Positions 33,662 through 43,207 of a stretch of DNA of 64,000 bases are shown piece by piece (the stretch's first letter is position 1; each line of letters opens with the position of its first letter). Both the position numbers and the translations under genes were made by a program. Below the pieces are notes generated by a model, which made no database searches, was not told the origin of the DNA, and was given only the letters and a program-made list of their open reading frames with translations. The stretch is from Methylovulum sp. (GTDB taxonomy: Bacteria; Pseudomonadota; Gammaproteobacteria; Methylococcales; Methylomonadaceae): positions 62,001 through 126,000 of the forward strand of contig JAQTQZ010000001.1 of the NCBI GenBank assembly GCA_028712695.1. Reading direction: 5' to 3'.

Positions 33662-36600
33662 TTATTTACATTGTTTAAGCGTTTGGCGTTTGGTTTTCTT
33701 TTCAGAAGCTTCCTCATGATGTTCGTGGCCTTCCTGATGTTCATCAGCCTCATATTCTTCTTTCAACCCCGCTTGGTGTGCCAAAACCACCACGCTGTTT
33801 TGTTCGTCGTCAATCCCTTCGCGTACGGTATCGTCAGCATCCGTCTCTGTCTCTGTCTCCTTCTCCTCTTTGATTTTCAGGTTAGCACCTTTGTAGTTAA
33901 CGCGATAGTTGGTGGTTGCGGCAAGGCTGCCTCGGAGGATAGGGTAGCTGCCGACATCTTTGCCTGCGACCCGGCTGAGCGAGCCAGTGAGTTTATCGCC
34001 CGGCATCAAGCCAGTTGTGTTATAGGTGAATAGTGGGTCAGGCTCATCATCAAATTTACTGGCAGGATTGGCCTTAATATTTAAGGCGCGCGGCGTGATG
34101 GCCCATTCCTTAGCAGATGCCGTATTGTCTTGGATCCGATAGCCTAGCGTGCTGGCCAGGCCGCCGCTATAGGCGACATTATGCTTGCCCACATTGTGAT
34201 AGCCTGCGTCGGACAGGTTGCCGTTGACGGTATAGCTGGCATTACCGGTTATTCCAGAGGCAGGGCCATCGCCATCGATGAAACCCGTTAGCGTCGAGGT
34301 GAAGTTGGCCGGATTGCCATAAACACTGGTCAGCTTATTGGGCGTGACTGACAGTACCGGAATAATATGGTAAAGCAGGCCATTGCCAACGCTTGCCGAC
34401 ACATTGAAAGCGTCATTGCAGGCCATGTTGTAAGCGCAGCCATAATGCTTAAAGTTGGCTGTCAAGCCGCCTAATGAATTGTTGACGGGGCTATCGGAAA
34501 ACACCAGCCAGCGGCCATTAGGTGTGGACAAGGTTGCGCCGATGCTGTTGTTAAAGCGGTTATCGGTAGTTAGGATTAGTGCATCACCTTTGCTGTTGGC
34601 GGTAATGTCACCGGTCAACAGCAGGTCACCGGTTGTGTGTGCGGTAAGCCGGGTGATTGATGGCATGGCCGGTAACCGTAAGGTGGCGCTGGTGTCATTA
34701 ATGTCCAGTGCGCCTGTTGCAAGCAGGGTGCCCGCCGTATAACTGAAGCCGTTGGTGAATTGGAAATCGCCTTTGCCTGCTACGGTGCCGCCAGACCAGT
34801 CGAAGTTTCCTTGGATGTTGAGGTTGTTGGCGTTGTGCAGGGTGCCACCGGACATTACGAGGTCATTTAATGTTGTGGCGGCGGTAAAACTGACCGCAGC
34901 ACCGTCGATGATAGTTTTGGGCGTACTAAACGTGGTTTCGTTATTAAAGCGGTTTGTGCCGTTGACAAAACTGACGGGATTGGCGCTAGTGATGTTGGTG
35001 CCACTATTAAAGATACGTGAACCTGTCCAAAACTGTAATTGTCCGGTGTTGGTGATGTTGTAAAAGCCAGTGTCGTTACCCTTACTGGAAATACGCAAGA
35101 TGCCGCTGGACAGGTTAAGCGTCCCTTGATTATTGAAAACGCCCAGATTAAGTTCCCGTATACCGAGGGGTTCCTGGTTGCTGATGTTAAACACACTGCC
35201 TGGTTTATTGGTTAAGACAATATTGTTGCCAAGTTGGGTTGGGTGGGCTGATTGGCCTTGCCAGTTGATGATGCCGTAATTGTTCCATTGCTTGGCCGGA
35301 AAAGCGGGGGAAGCAGCAAGCTGCGCCGCATTTGCCGGAGCCGATAGTTGGCCTATGCCATAGTTGACAGTGCCAAAGTTATCCCAATTCCTGTTCAGCA
35401 ACGCCTGGCCTTCGGTTAATAAGGTTGTGGCGCCAGCAGGCGTGGTTAGCGAGCCGCCACCGGTAAAGAGGCCGGAATAAAAATTAAGCGCGGTGCTGAC
35501 GACAATGGAATCTGGGCCACGCACAGTGCCGCTGTCAATCGTTAGCAAGGGCAGGGTGATCGTTGTCCCGGTGTTAAATGACACGGTGGCATTATCAATA
35601 AAGGTTTCTGGTGCGCTGTAGTGGCTGCCGTTGGTAAAGTAGTTTTCGCCATTGACAAACTTGAGCGCATTGGCGCTATGAATGCTGGCTCCGTCGCTGA
35701 AAGTGCGGTTGCCGTCCCAAAATTGTAATTGCCCGTTGCCCGTTACGCTGTAGCGTCCGGTATCGATACCGGTACTGGCAATTTTTAGTGTGCCGCCGGA
35801 CAGATGCAAGGTGCCTGTGTTGTTAAATCGGGCCGTGTTGATTTCAAAGTTACTGGCTGGATTTTTATTGTTGATGTTAAGAGTGCCGCCCGCGAAGTTA
35901 TTGAGCACCGTGTTGCTGTCACTGTGACTGATAAGGCCAGCCACACCTTGCCAGTTAATCGTGCCAAAGTTGTCCCAGTTTTTGTCTAAATAAGCGGTTC
36001 CTGAATGGGCCAGTGTGGTCAGCGATCCTGTGGCCGTCGTAAATCGTCCCGTGCCCGCTAGGTTTCCGGATTCAAATTCGAATTCGTCATTAACGGTCAC
36101 AGCACCACTACCCGTTAAAACACCGCCGTCAAGTTTGAGCGCTTTCATCACAAAGTAGGCGTTAACAGTGAGTGTGCCACGGTTATCAAACGAACCGTTA
36201 AAATTAGCATTGGCGCGGTTAATGGTCAGGCTTCCGGTAGGGTCAATAGTGATGGTTTTGGTGGTGTCCAGTAGGCCGTTCAGTTGGCTGTTGGCCGCGC
36301 TTGGAATAGTCACCGCCGCGTTTTTTAGGGTGCTTGAGACGGTGCTGTTCCCAGGTAAGGTCAGCGTGCCCGCATTCAGGTCGACGGGTCTGTTAATGGT
36401 GGTGCTGCCGGAGCCCGAGTTATCGATGTCCGGTTGTAAAGTAAGGTCGAGCTTACCGGCAGAGGCTGTGATAGGGGCGTTGATGGCAATGTCGTTGTGT
36501 GCGTTAAGGCTTAGTTTGGCGTCGCCGCCTGCCGTTTTTGCAATGGCTGATGCGACCGTGATATTGCCCGCTTGGCTATTATCGCCTGCCGTACTGGTGG

Positions 36601-38128
36601 TGACCGTGACCGAGGTGCCATTGTTGAGTGCCGACTGGAGGCTGCCGGTTGTCAGGATGGCCGAATCATTGTTGGCTGTCCAGTTGGGGTTACCATCGAC
36701 ATGGGTGTCGTTGCCGGTGGCTTGGATGGTGATGTCGTTAGGGTCCAGCAACCATTCGCCATTGTTGCCATGCGCCGCTGACGCATTAACTTTTATGTCT
36801 GACGTGTCCAGCCAGCGTCCCGATGTTTCAACAAACCCTCCGTCCCCGCCGCGCTTGCCGCCTTGGGCGCTGATCTGCCCATAAGCGCGGGTTGCCTGTT
36901 CTGACCATGCGATGACCTTGCCGCCGTTGCCGTTGCTTTTGGCATCGGCGGTAATTTGGCTGTCCGCACCGATAGTGGTTGCCTTGGCGTTATGGATGGC
37001 GGGGTTGCCGCCTTGTTTATCACCGCCAATTAAAACCTGCCCGCCGCCTTGGTTGCCGTTGGCGTTGATACGGGCATTGTCCAGCACGCCAACTTGTTCG
37101 CCCAGCAGCGCTATCTCGCCCCCTTTGCCGGTTTGCGTGGCTTTGGCTTCTAGGGTTCCATGCAGGGTGGTGGTGCCGGTTTTGCTGTCAATCTGTATTG
37201 TCCCCGCATCGCCTTGGCTATTGTTGGCGGATAATTTACTGCCTTGGGTCAGGTTGACGTCATTTTGTGCAATCAGTTGGATATGCCCTTGCGCGTCAAC
37301 CGTCACACTGTCGGCGTTAATATCGCCGCTGTGCGTGATAGTGCCGGCAAACACGTTGACTGCGCCGCCTTCGGTCAGCAGTTTGCCCAAATTAAGCACC
37401 GCATTGTCAGGTGCTTGTACGGCATAGCGGATGTCCGGATTGTCCAGACTGGTCAGCAGCAGTTCTTTGCCCGCCGCCAAGGTGATTTGGCCGCCGTCGC
37501 TTTTGATGATGCCGTTGTTTTGGATAGACGGCGCAATTAGGATGATGTTGCCATTTTTACCGGCGCGGATGATGCCTTCATTGACGATAGCGCCAGGTTC
37601 GGTGCCGGAACCGGCGATAAAATGGTAATTGCCGGTGAGAAAATCCTGGTTGCTCAAATTCAGGCTGGAAGCGATTAAGCCTTGGGTATCGACGACGGAA
37701 TTCGCGCCAAAGACAACGCCATTGGGGTTAATCAGAAAAACCTTGCCGTTAGATGCAAGCTGCCCAAGAATGGTGCTGGGGTTTTCGCCAATAATCCGGT
37801 TAAGCACCGCGCTTTGGCTGTTCTGTTGCACAAAACGGGTGGTTTCGTTTTGGGCAATATTAAAGTTTTGCCATTGGATGATGGCATTCGGGCTGTTGGT
37901 GATGGTTGTCACGCCCGGCGTGGCGGTGTCTATGCTGACTTGCCCGTTGATAATATGGGCGCCATTAGGATTGGCCAATAGCGGGGCTGGATGGAGTGCC
38001 GCCAAAATAGCTAGATTGAGTAGCCGACGTAGTGGTCGGTGTGCGCCAAAGAACGGTTCACCGAACGTTGACTGTTGCCAGTGAAGTTGCACAGTGATTT
38101 TTCCTCTGAAATATTTGCGGTTTTCCAT
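33662..38128 (-). CDS. Large exported TpsA protein (filamentous-haemagglutinin type)
   Basis: 1488 aa from the ATG at 38128. Extended signal region, then the TPS domain (HIINGQVSIDTATPGVTTIT, IIGENPSTILGQLASNGKVF, FLINPNGVVFGANS with the NPNG motif). A beta-helix follows. Around residues 730-1150 a long module occurs twice, marked by NWDNFGT, GQLQFW and INWQG. Near the C-terminus are MBG-type repeats (KLTSVYGNPANFTSTLTG; KANPASKFDDEPDPLFTY). The end is acidic, with a His/Glu cluster (HQEGHEHHEE) and a basic tail ending in Cys. Probable adhesin or matrix protein secreted by the TpsB encoded nearby. Confidence 0.88.
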   Translation of the reverse strand: MENRKYFRGKITVQLHWQQSTFGEPFFGAHRPLRRLLNLAILAALHPAPLLANPNGAHIINGQVSIDTATPGVTTITNSPNAIIQWQNFNIAQNETTRFVQQNSQSAVLNRIIGENPSTILGQLASNGKVFLINPNGVVFGANSVVDTQGLIASSLNLSNQDFLTGNYHFIAGSGTEPGAIVNEGIIRAGKNGNIILIAPSIQNNGIIKSDGGQITLAAGKELLLTSLDNPDIRYAVQAPDNAVLNLGKLLTEGGAVNVFAGTITHSGDINADSVTVDAQGHIQLIAQNDVNLTQGSKLSANNSQGDAGTIQIDSKTGTTTLHGTLEAKATQTGKGGEIALLGEQVGVLDNARINANGNQGGGQVLIGGDKQGGNPAIHNAKATTIGADSQITADAKSNGNGGKVIAWSEQATRAYGQISAQGGKRGGDGGFVETSGRWLDTSDIKVNASAAHGNNGEWLLDPNDITIQATGNDTHVDGNPNWTANNDSAILTTGSLQSALNNGTSVTVTTSTAGDNSQAGNITVASAIAKTAGGDAKLSLNAHNDIAINAPITASAGKLDLTLQPDIDNSGSGSTTINRPVDLNAGTLTLPGNSTVSSTLKNAAVTIPSAANSQLNGLLDTTKTITIDPTGSLTINRANANFNGSFDNRGTLTVNAYFVMKALKLDGGVLTGSGAVTVNDEFEFESGNLAGTGRFTTATGSLTTLAHSGTAYLDKNWDNFGTINWQGVAGLISHSDSNTVLNNFAGGTLNINNKNPASNFEINTARFNNTGTLHLSGGTLKIASTGIDTGRYSVTGNGQLQFWDGNRTFSDGASIHSANALKFVNGENYFTNGSHYSAPETFIDNATVSFNTGTTITLPLLTIDSGTVRGPDSIVVSTALNFYSGLFTGGGSLTTPAGATTLLTEGQALLNRNWDNFGTVNYGIGQLSAPANAAQLAASPAFPAKQWNNYGIINWQGQSAHPTQLGNNIVLTNKPGSVFNISNQEPLGIRELNLGVFNNQGTLNLSSGILRISSKGNDTGFYNITNTGQLQFWTGSRIFNSGTNITSANPVSFVNGTNRFNNETTFSTPKTIIDGAAVSFTAATTLNDLVMSGGTLHNANNLNIQGNFDWSGGTVAGKGDFQFTNGFSYTAGTLLATGALDINDTSATLRLPAMPSITRLTAHTTGDLLLTGDITANSKGDALILTTDNRFNNSIGATLSTPNGRWLVFSDSPVNNSLGGLTANFKHYGCAYNMACNDAFNVSASVGNGLLYHIIPVLSVTPNKLTSVYGNPANFTSTLTGFIDGDGPASGITGNASYTVNGNLSDAGYHNVGKHNVAYSGGLASTLGYRIQDNTASAKEWAITPRALNIKANPASKFDDEPDPLFTYNTTGLMPGDKLTGSLSRVAGKDVGSYPILRGSLAATTNYRVNYKGANLKIKEEKETETETDADDTVREGIDDEQNSVVVLAHQAGLKEEYEADEHQEGHEHHEEASEKKTKRQTLKQCK

Positions 38129-38192
38129 CTTATCATCTCTAGGGCACAAACAAAGCCGGTGATAACGGGTTTTGTGATGTCACTCAAGTTTT

Positions 38193-40427
38193 CTACTTGC
38201 TAGTATAAGTGAAAATTCCATCCCATTCACCTGCTGGCGGGGACAATTGATAAAACCGGATACGGTCAAGATAAAGGGCATATAGCCTATCGTCAGGTTG
38301 GGCGGCTGCCAGTTGGGTAAAAATAGCCAATGCGTCCGGCCATTGTTGTTGCCGGTAGTGTTGTAAGCCTTGGTTGAGCAGGCTGAGCAAGTGGGCTTGT
38401 TCAGCGCTGATCTTTGTGTTGTCACCGAGTGGCTCATAAATTGTGATGGGTTGGTGCTTGCCCTTTACCCGCACGGTATCAAGCTCGCGATAGATAAATT
38501 CAGGGGCGGCTTGGCGGGTGGCGGCGCTGACAATGATTTTTACGCCGTATTGCTTGGTCAAGCCTTCCAGACGGGCGCCCAGATTGACGGCATCGCCCAT
38601 AACCGTGTATGCCATGCGGAATTGTGAGCCCATGTTACCGACGCTCATGGTGCCGGTGTTAATGCCTATGCCCATCTCAATAACCGGCCAGCCTTGGGTT
38701 TTAAATTCTTGTTGTAAGAGTGTCATCATTTCCACGATGGCTAGGGCGGAGCGCACGGCATAAGCGGCATGGTTCGGATTGTGCATGGGTGCGCCCCAAA
38801 ACGCCATGACCGCATCGCCAATATATTTGTCGATGGTGCCTTGGGCTTCGTGTATCACCTGTGTCACCGGTGTCAAAATGGCGTTGATCAGTTCACAAAG
38901 GCGCTGTGGGTCCATTGTTTCAGAAATATGGGTAAAGCCGCGCACATCAGAAAAAAGGACGGTCATTTCACGGCTCTCGCCCGTTAAAGAAAATGTCTCA
39001 TCGGATTGGCTCATCTGGGCGACCAGTTCCGGTGGGATATATTGGCCAAATAGGGCGCTTAGCTGCCTTTTCCGGCGGCTTTCCAGAAAAAAGCTGAAAA
39101 AAATCTGTATGCCGTAGAGTAGGGTCAGCAAGATCAGGGGTGATGCTAACAGGGTATCAATGTTCCAGGTAATCCAGCAATATAAGTTACCGATGAGTAT
39201 GGCGCTAAACAATAGGCCAAAAACCAGCGCCGAAGAGACGGCGGAAAGGCGCGGAAAAACCAACACGCCCAGCAGGCAAATCAGCAACAATTCAACCACT
39301 TCCACTGCCAAGATATAGTTAGGGCGGGATTTAAGTGTTTGGTCGAGTAATGCGCTAAGGACATTGGCGTGTATTTCCACGCCCGGATAAACGCTTTGTA
39401 CGGGCGTGGCGCGCGAATCCAGAAGGCCCGCTGCCGTGGTGCCAAAGATGACAATTTTGTCTTTCAGTTTGGCCGGATCGGTGATGCCGTTAAGCACGTC
39501 GGTCGCTGGAATATAATTAAAACTGCCTTGGCGGCCACGAAAAGGCACCAGAATCGCACCATTTTCATCAACCGGTACGGTAAAGCCTTCAATGCGCAAA
39601 CCTTCCAGACGGTTATCGGCTTGATTAAGGCCGTAGTTTTCACCAATGATGAATTGGACGGGAGGCTGGCCTAGCAAGGTTCTGAACAGGGCTAGCGATA
39701 ACGCTTCATAAACTTGGTTGTGGTAATTGACCACTAACGGCAATTTTCGATAAACGCCATCCGGATCAATAGCCGGGTTGTTAAAAAAACCGCCTGACTG
39801 CGCTGCCGTTTGCAGCGGTCCGAGGTTGGCGGTATAGCTTTGCACATTGAACAATGATGTGCTGAACGGCCAATTAGCGACGCTGGCCAACGGTGGGGGC
39901 AGTTTGCCGACTTGTGGCGTTTTTTCCTTAATATGGCTGGTAAAATAACCCATCACCACAGGGCGGTTAGCAAGGCTTTTGGCAAATACCGCATCATAAG
40001 CCAGTTGGGGACGGAGGGTGGCTAATGCCGATAAAAAACCGGTATCCTGTTGTAATGCGCCCGCCGCCAGTTTATCCAGCAAAGTGACGCCCGAGCTGTT
40101 GTCGGGTTCGGCAAACAGGACGTCAAATCCCAAGAGCTTGATGTGGTAGTAATCAAATAGCATATCCACCAGATAAGCCATTTTATCCCGGCTCCACGGC
40201 CAGCGGCCTTCTTGGGCGAGGCTGTCTTCGTCAAGCGTGACAATGACAATGCGCGGGTCTAGCGTATTGGCAACGGTCGCCCGTAGCCGCAAGTCATAGG
40301 AAATATTTTCTATGCGTTGCAACACGGGCATCTTTAGCCAACCGGTGGCGTGCATCATAAAAATCGAGCTAATAGCAATACAGCTTAGAATCCGATAAAT
40401 TTTCAGCCATTGCGTGCTAAAGCGCAT
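38193..40427 (-). CDS. CHASE2-domain class III adenylate/guanylate cyclase
   Basis: 744 aa from MRFSTQW (40427). N-terminal membrane anchor, periplasmic CHASE2 domain (DPRIVIVTLDEDSLAQEGRW, GFDVLFAEPD), three membrane helices (about 335-435), cyclase domain. All catalytic residues appear: VLFSDVRGF, KYIGDAVMAFWG, YTVMGDAVNLGARLEGL. The Lys and Thr favour ATP as substrate. Starts one base after the upstream methyltransferase stop; tpsA follows after 64 bp, so it may signal extracellular conditions to the secretion locus. Confidence 0.92.
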   Translation of the reverse strand: MRFSTQWLKIYRILSCIAISSIFMMHATGWLKMPVLQRIENISYDLRLRATVANTLDPRIVIVTLDEDSLAQEGRWPWSRDKMAYLVDMLFDYYHIKLLGFDVLFAEPDNSSGVTLLDKLAAGALQQDTGFLSALATLRPQLAYDAVFAKSLANRPVVMGYFTSHIKEKTPQVGKLPPPLASVANWPFSTSLFNVQSYTANLGPLQTAAQSGGFFNNPAIDPDGVYRKLPLVVNYHNQVYEALSLALFRTLLGQPPVQFIIGENYGLNQADNRLEGLRIEGFTVPVDENGAILVPFRGRQGSFNYIPATDVLNGITDPAKLKDKIVIFGTTAAGLLDSRATPVQSVYPGVEIHANVLSALLDQTLKSRPNYILAVEVVELLLICLLGVLVFPRLSAVSSALVFGLLFSAILIGNLYCWITWNIDTLLASPLILLTLLYGIQIFFSFFLESRRKRQLSALFGQYIPPELVAQMSQSDETFSLTGESREMTVLFSDVRGFTHISETMDPQRLCELINAILTPVTQVIHEAQGTIDKYIGDAVMAFWGAPMHNPNHAAYAVRSALAIVEMMTLLQQEFKTQGWPVIEMGIGINTGTMSVGNMGSQFRMAYTVMGDAVNLGARLEGLTKQYGVKIIVSAATRQAAPEFIYRELDTVRVKGKHQPITIYEPLGDNTKISAEQAHLLSLLNQGLQHYRQQQWPDALAIFTQLAAAQPDDRLYALYLDRIRFYQLSPPAGEWDGIFTYTSK

Positions 40428-40428
40428 A

Positions 40429-41121
40429 TCACTCGGTCTTTCTGCGGGCAACGATGACGCCATCGCGCGTCGGATTAATGAACGCATCAAACTCAGGGTC
40501 ATTAAAAATCAGTTGATTGTGCGCCATAATCGCTTCAGTCCAGCCCTGAAACACATCCGTGTAATTAGCAACCGCCACCCGCCCACGCCACAGCACGTTG
40601 TCGGCAACATAAAGTCCGCCCGGACGGATCCGGTCTTTAGCCATCAGCCATATTTCTGGATAATCCCCTTTATCCACGTCGTTATAACAAATATCAAACA
40701 GCCCGTCAGTTTCAGCAAAAATGGCCTGTGCCATACCAGCTCTAAAATCCACGCGATCCCACAAACCAGCCGCACGCAGATAGTGTTCGGCTTTTTCCTG
40801 ATTCAATAAATCGGCTTCGCTACAAATGACTTTTCCATTATTCCCTACAGCCTTGGCAAACCAATACGCCGAATAACCATAACCGCTGCCAAATTCAAAA
40901 ATGCGTTGGGCTCCTACGGTTTTTGCCAGGGTTTCAAGGAAAACGCCGACTAGGCGTCCGACAATAGGGAAGTTGTTTTTTTCTGCCAGTGTTTCCATTT
41001 CGGTCAGTACGGGATGGTCAGTCTGCCGCACCAAAGAGTGCATATAGTTTTCAATAGCCGGATTGACTGGAATTAAGGCGTCCGGGTTTACGACGGTAGG
41101 CGATTGCAGTGTATTAGTCAT
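40429..41121 (-). CDS. O-methyltransferase, CCoAOMT-like
   Basis: 230 aa. SAM-binding motif I FEFGSGYGYSAYWFAKAVG near residue 75, followed by VICSEADLL and the metal-site-like ICYNDVDKGDYPEIW near residue 137, NVLWRGRVA near 170. Resembles class I O-methyltransferases of the caffeoyl-CoA type found in many bacteria, whose small-molecule substrates are mostly unknown. Directly ahead of the cyclase gene, so likely co-transcribed. Confidence 0.85.
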   Translation of the reverse strand: MTNTLQSPTVVNPDALIPVNPAIENYMHSLVRQTDHPVLTEMETLAEKNNFPIVGRLVGVFLETLAKTVGAQRIFEFGSGYGYSAYWFAKAVGNNGKVICSEADLLNQEKAEHYLRAAGLWDRVDFRAGMAQAIFAETDGLFDICYNDVDKGDYPEIWLMAKDRIRPGGLYVADNVLWRGRVAVANYTDVFQGWTEAIMAHNQLIFNDPEFDAFINPTRDGVIVARRKTE

Positions 41122-41351
41122 GACAGTTGCTCAAAGGTCAGGGTGGGCGGAGGCAAGTGGTTAGAGTCGGTTCTATCCAGCAGGGGTAATGTAGTTATGC
41201 GTATAGCAAGACCGATTCGATTATAATTACCGCGTGGTTATTCTTCAAATCGGGGGTGATGTTTTACTGATTGGAGAACGGTGCAAAACGCATCAGTGTT
41301 TTTGCTTATGGAAACACGGGTGATTTAATCGGTCGGACACGAGGGGACGAA

Positions 41352-41945
41352 ATGAAAGAGCTTACTAAAAAAGTGTTAAATTATTTTCTGATAGGGATTT
41401 TGGCGGTTATCCCTATTGTCATCATTTTACAGATTATCATTTTTCTAAAACAAATGGTTTCTAATCTGTTTGGTTTTGTTTACGGCTATGCGGACAGTTA
41501 CCTTTATACCACGCTATTTTTTATGGTCAGTTTTGTGATTGTCGTATTTATCGGTTACAAAATTGTCGAAACTGGCCGTCCTTGGGTCATCACGATTTTT
41601 GACTTTATTATTGACAGGATCCCTTTTTTAAACACCATTTATCGGGTGCTTAAAAAAGTCATTAATATGCTTTCCACGCATGATCAGAAAATCTCCAAAG
41701 AAGTGGTTTATGTCGAATATCCCAGCGAGGGCATTTGGGTGCCTGCTTATGTGACTAACCGCCAAGATGACAAATATATCTTGTTTGTCCCTACGTCACC
41801 TAACCCGACCTCTGGTTTTACCGTGATTGTCGATAAGGAAAGGATTGTAAAATCGGGCATGGACATAGAGGAGGCGACTAGCTTTATTGTGAGTGTCGGC
41901 GTTGATTATGAGAAATCATCAGAAGCCAATAGCCTGCCCAGGTAA
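41352..41945 (+). CDS. DUF502 membrane protein
   Basis: 197 aa from MKELTKK at 41352 (GAGGGG upstream); a longer in-frame start at 41271 is unlikely. Two membrane helices (YFLIGILAVIPIVIILQIII; FFMVSFVIVVFIGY), then the conserved IPFLNTIYRVLKKV and FVPTSPNPTSGFTVIV of the DUF502 family, found in bacteria and plants. Function not established. Followed by a small lipoprotein gene, 37 bp downstream. Confidence 0.82.
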   Translation: MKELTKKVLNYFLIGILAVIPIVIILQIIIFLKQMVSNLFGFVYGYADSYLYTTLFFMVSFVIVVFIGYKIVETGRPWVITIFDFIIDRIPFLNTIYRVLKKVINMLSTHDQKISKEVVYVEYPSEGIWVPAYVTNRQDDKYILFVPTSPNPTSGFTVIVDKERIVKSGMDIEEATSFIVSVGVDYEKSSEANSLPR

Positions 41946-41982
41946 TTTAAAGGCCATAACAAATAACAATAGGATAAAGGCA

Positions 41983-42186
41983 ATGAAATCAATCAGCACA
42001 ATGATAGTCCTGCTGGCCGCCATGGTGGCTGTTGGGTGTGATAAAGAAGAAAACCCTACCAAACCACCGCAGCCGACAGTTTTTAAAAAGCAACAAGAGG
42101 CACTGGAAAAAGCAAAGCAGGTTGAAGGGGTTATTCAGGATGCCGATGACAAAAAACGTGCATTAATCGACGAGCAGTCTGAATAA
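41983..42186 (+). CDS. Small lipoprotein
   Basis: 67 aa. Signal peptide with lipobox AVGC near residue 19, followed by a Pro-rich spacer and a charged helix (KKQQEALEKAKQVEGVIQDA). AGGATAAAGG precedes the ATG at 41983. Not recognised beyond being a short helical lipoprotein; likely co-transcribed with the DUF502 gene. Confidence 0.7.
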   Translation: MKSISTMIVLLAAMVAVGCDKEENPTKPPQPTVFKKQQEALEKAKQVEGVIQDADDKKRALIDEQSE

Positions 42187-42196
42187 TCAGCAAGGA

Positions 42197-42225
42197 TAAC
42201 CTTCACGTTAACGTTATCGTGAAAG
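42197..42225 (+). terminator. Weak hairpin after the lipoprotein gene
   Basis: CCTTCACG and CGTGAAAGG pair with one bulge around a short AT-rich loop, 11 nt after the stop. No T run follows. Possible transcript end. Confidence 0.3.
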
Positions 42226-42345
42226 GTGTATTGCCCACTGAGCTCAAGTAAAGCAGGTGGGCTTTGATAAAAGGCAAAATTTCAAAATTGCTCGAAAACG
42301 ATACAATGTCTGTTATCTGCCTCTATTGATCTGGGTTTTCTGTGT

Positions 42346-43104
42346 TCAATGCCCTTGTTTCGCCGGTTTATGTGGAAAGATAAAAATACACGCCGCAATT
42401 AACAAAAGAAGCACCGCCGATGCCGAGTAGCGGCTTAACTCCAAGCCCCCTTTGCTTAAGGGTTTGTCCAAGAAGTCGCCAACCACTGCGCCCAGAGGCC
42501 GGGTAAGGATGAAGGCCGCCCAAAAAAGCACGGTGTGGGAAATGTTTGAGCGGTAGTACGCCCCCGCGATCATTGCCAACATTATCCCAAATACAATCGC
42601 CCCACCGACATAGCCAAGACCGGCGGTATCGGCTGTCCAATCGCCAAGCGCCGTGCCTAAGGTTTGGGAAAACATGATGGTTATCCAATAGAACATTTCT
42701 GATTTCGGCGAGCTGACCGTATCCACAGCGACCGATCCCAAAGTGCGGTACCAAAGGAATAGAGATGCCATTAATAAAGTAAACAATAGCGTCGTACCAC
42801 CCGCATAGCCAATACCAAGGGAACGATCCGCGAAATCCGCCAACGTTGTTCCAACCGTTGTGGTTGCAATAATGGTTGTCCAGTAAATGATAGGATGGAA
42901 TTTCTTCGCGGAAATCTGAATTATCACTGCAACCATAAATAGGGCTGCAAAGATTGCGGTACCGACGAGATAGCCTAGGTTCATGGACATTGAGACAGCG
43001 TCCCCACCCGTTTCACCCAAGGTAGTGGCGAGAATTTTTATGATCCAGAAGACCAAGGTTACTTCGGGGACTTTGCTGAAAATTTCTTGCTGATTCATGT
43101 CCAT
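42346..43104 (-). CDS. COG4705-type repeat membrane protein
   Basis: 252 aa from the ATG at 43104, preceded by AAGGA. Eight or so membrane segments arranged as four repeats, each with a TTxGxxxGD-like signature: IKILATTLGETGGDA, ATTTVGTTLADFADR, MFSQTLGTALGDWTA and ILTRPLGAVVGDFLD. Matches the uncharacterised membrane-anchored family COG4705, which some annotations link to cation or manganese handling without proof. A palindrome sits 18 nt upstream of the start. Confidence 0.78.
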   Translation of the reverse strand: MDMNQQEIFSKVPEVTLVFWIIKILATTLGETGGDAVSMSMNLGYLVGTAIFAALFMVAVIIQISAKKFHPIIYWTTIIATTTVGTTLADFADRSLGIGYAGGTTLLFTLLMASLFLWYRTLGSVAVDTVSSPKSEMFYWITIMFSQTLGTALGDWTADTAGLGYVGGAIVFGIMLAMIAGAYYRSNISHTVLFWAAFILTRPLGAVVGDFLDKPLSKGGLELSRYSASAVLLLLIAACIFIFPHKPAKQGH

Positions 43105-43121
43105 TTTTTCCTTAATACAGT

Positions 43122-43137
43122 TTGGTATGAATACCAA
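43122..43137. promoter_or_regulatory. Operator-like palindrome TTGGTATGAATACCAA
   Basis: Perfect 7-bp arms around a 2-nt centre, just upstream of the COG4705-type gene (start 43104). Size and symmetry suit a dimeric repressor such as a GntR or TetR type; the regulator is not in the window. Confidence 0.4.
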
Positions 43138-43207
43138 TTAAATCAAATGTATTGCTTATCAGTTTTTAGGATTGGGTGGAGGTAACCAAGCAAGCTTTAA
43201 CATACGC

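Noticed and set aside
36168-36884. 238-codon plus-strand open frame opposite tpsA
   Set aside because: Arises from the repetitive composition of the tpsA gene; no signature.
33662-38128. Repeats in tpsA considered as a CRISPR-like array
   Set aside because: The repeats are in-frame, long and diverged protein modules, not short identical DNA repeats with unique spacers.
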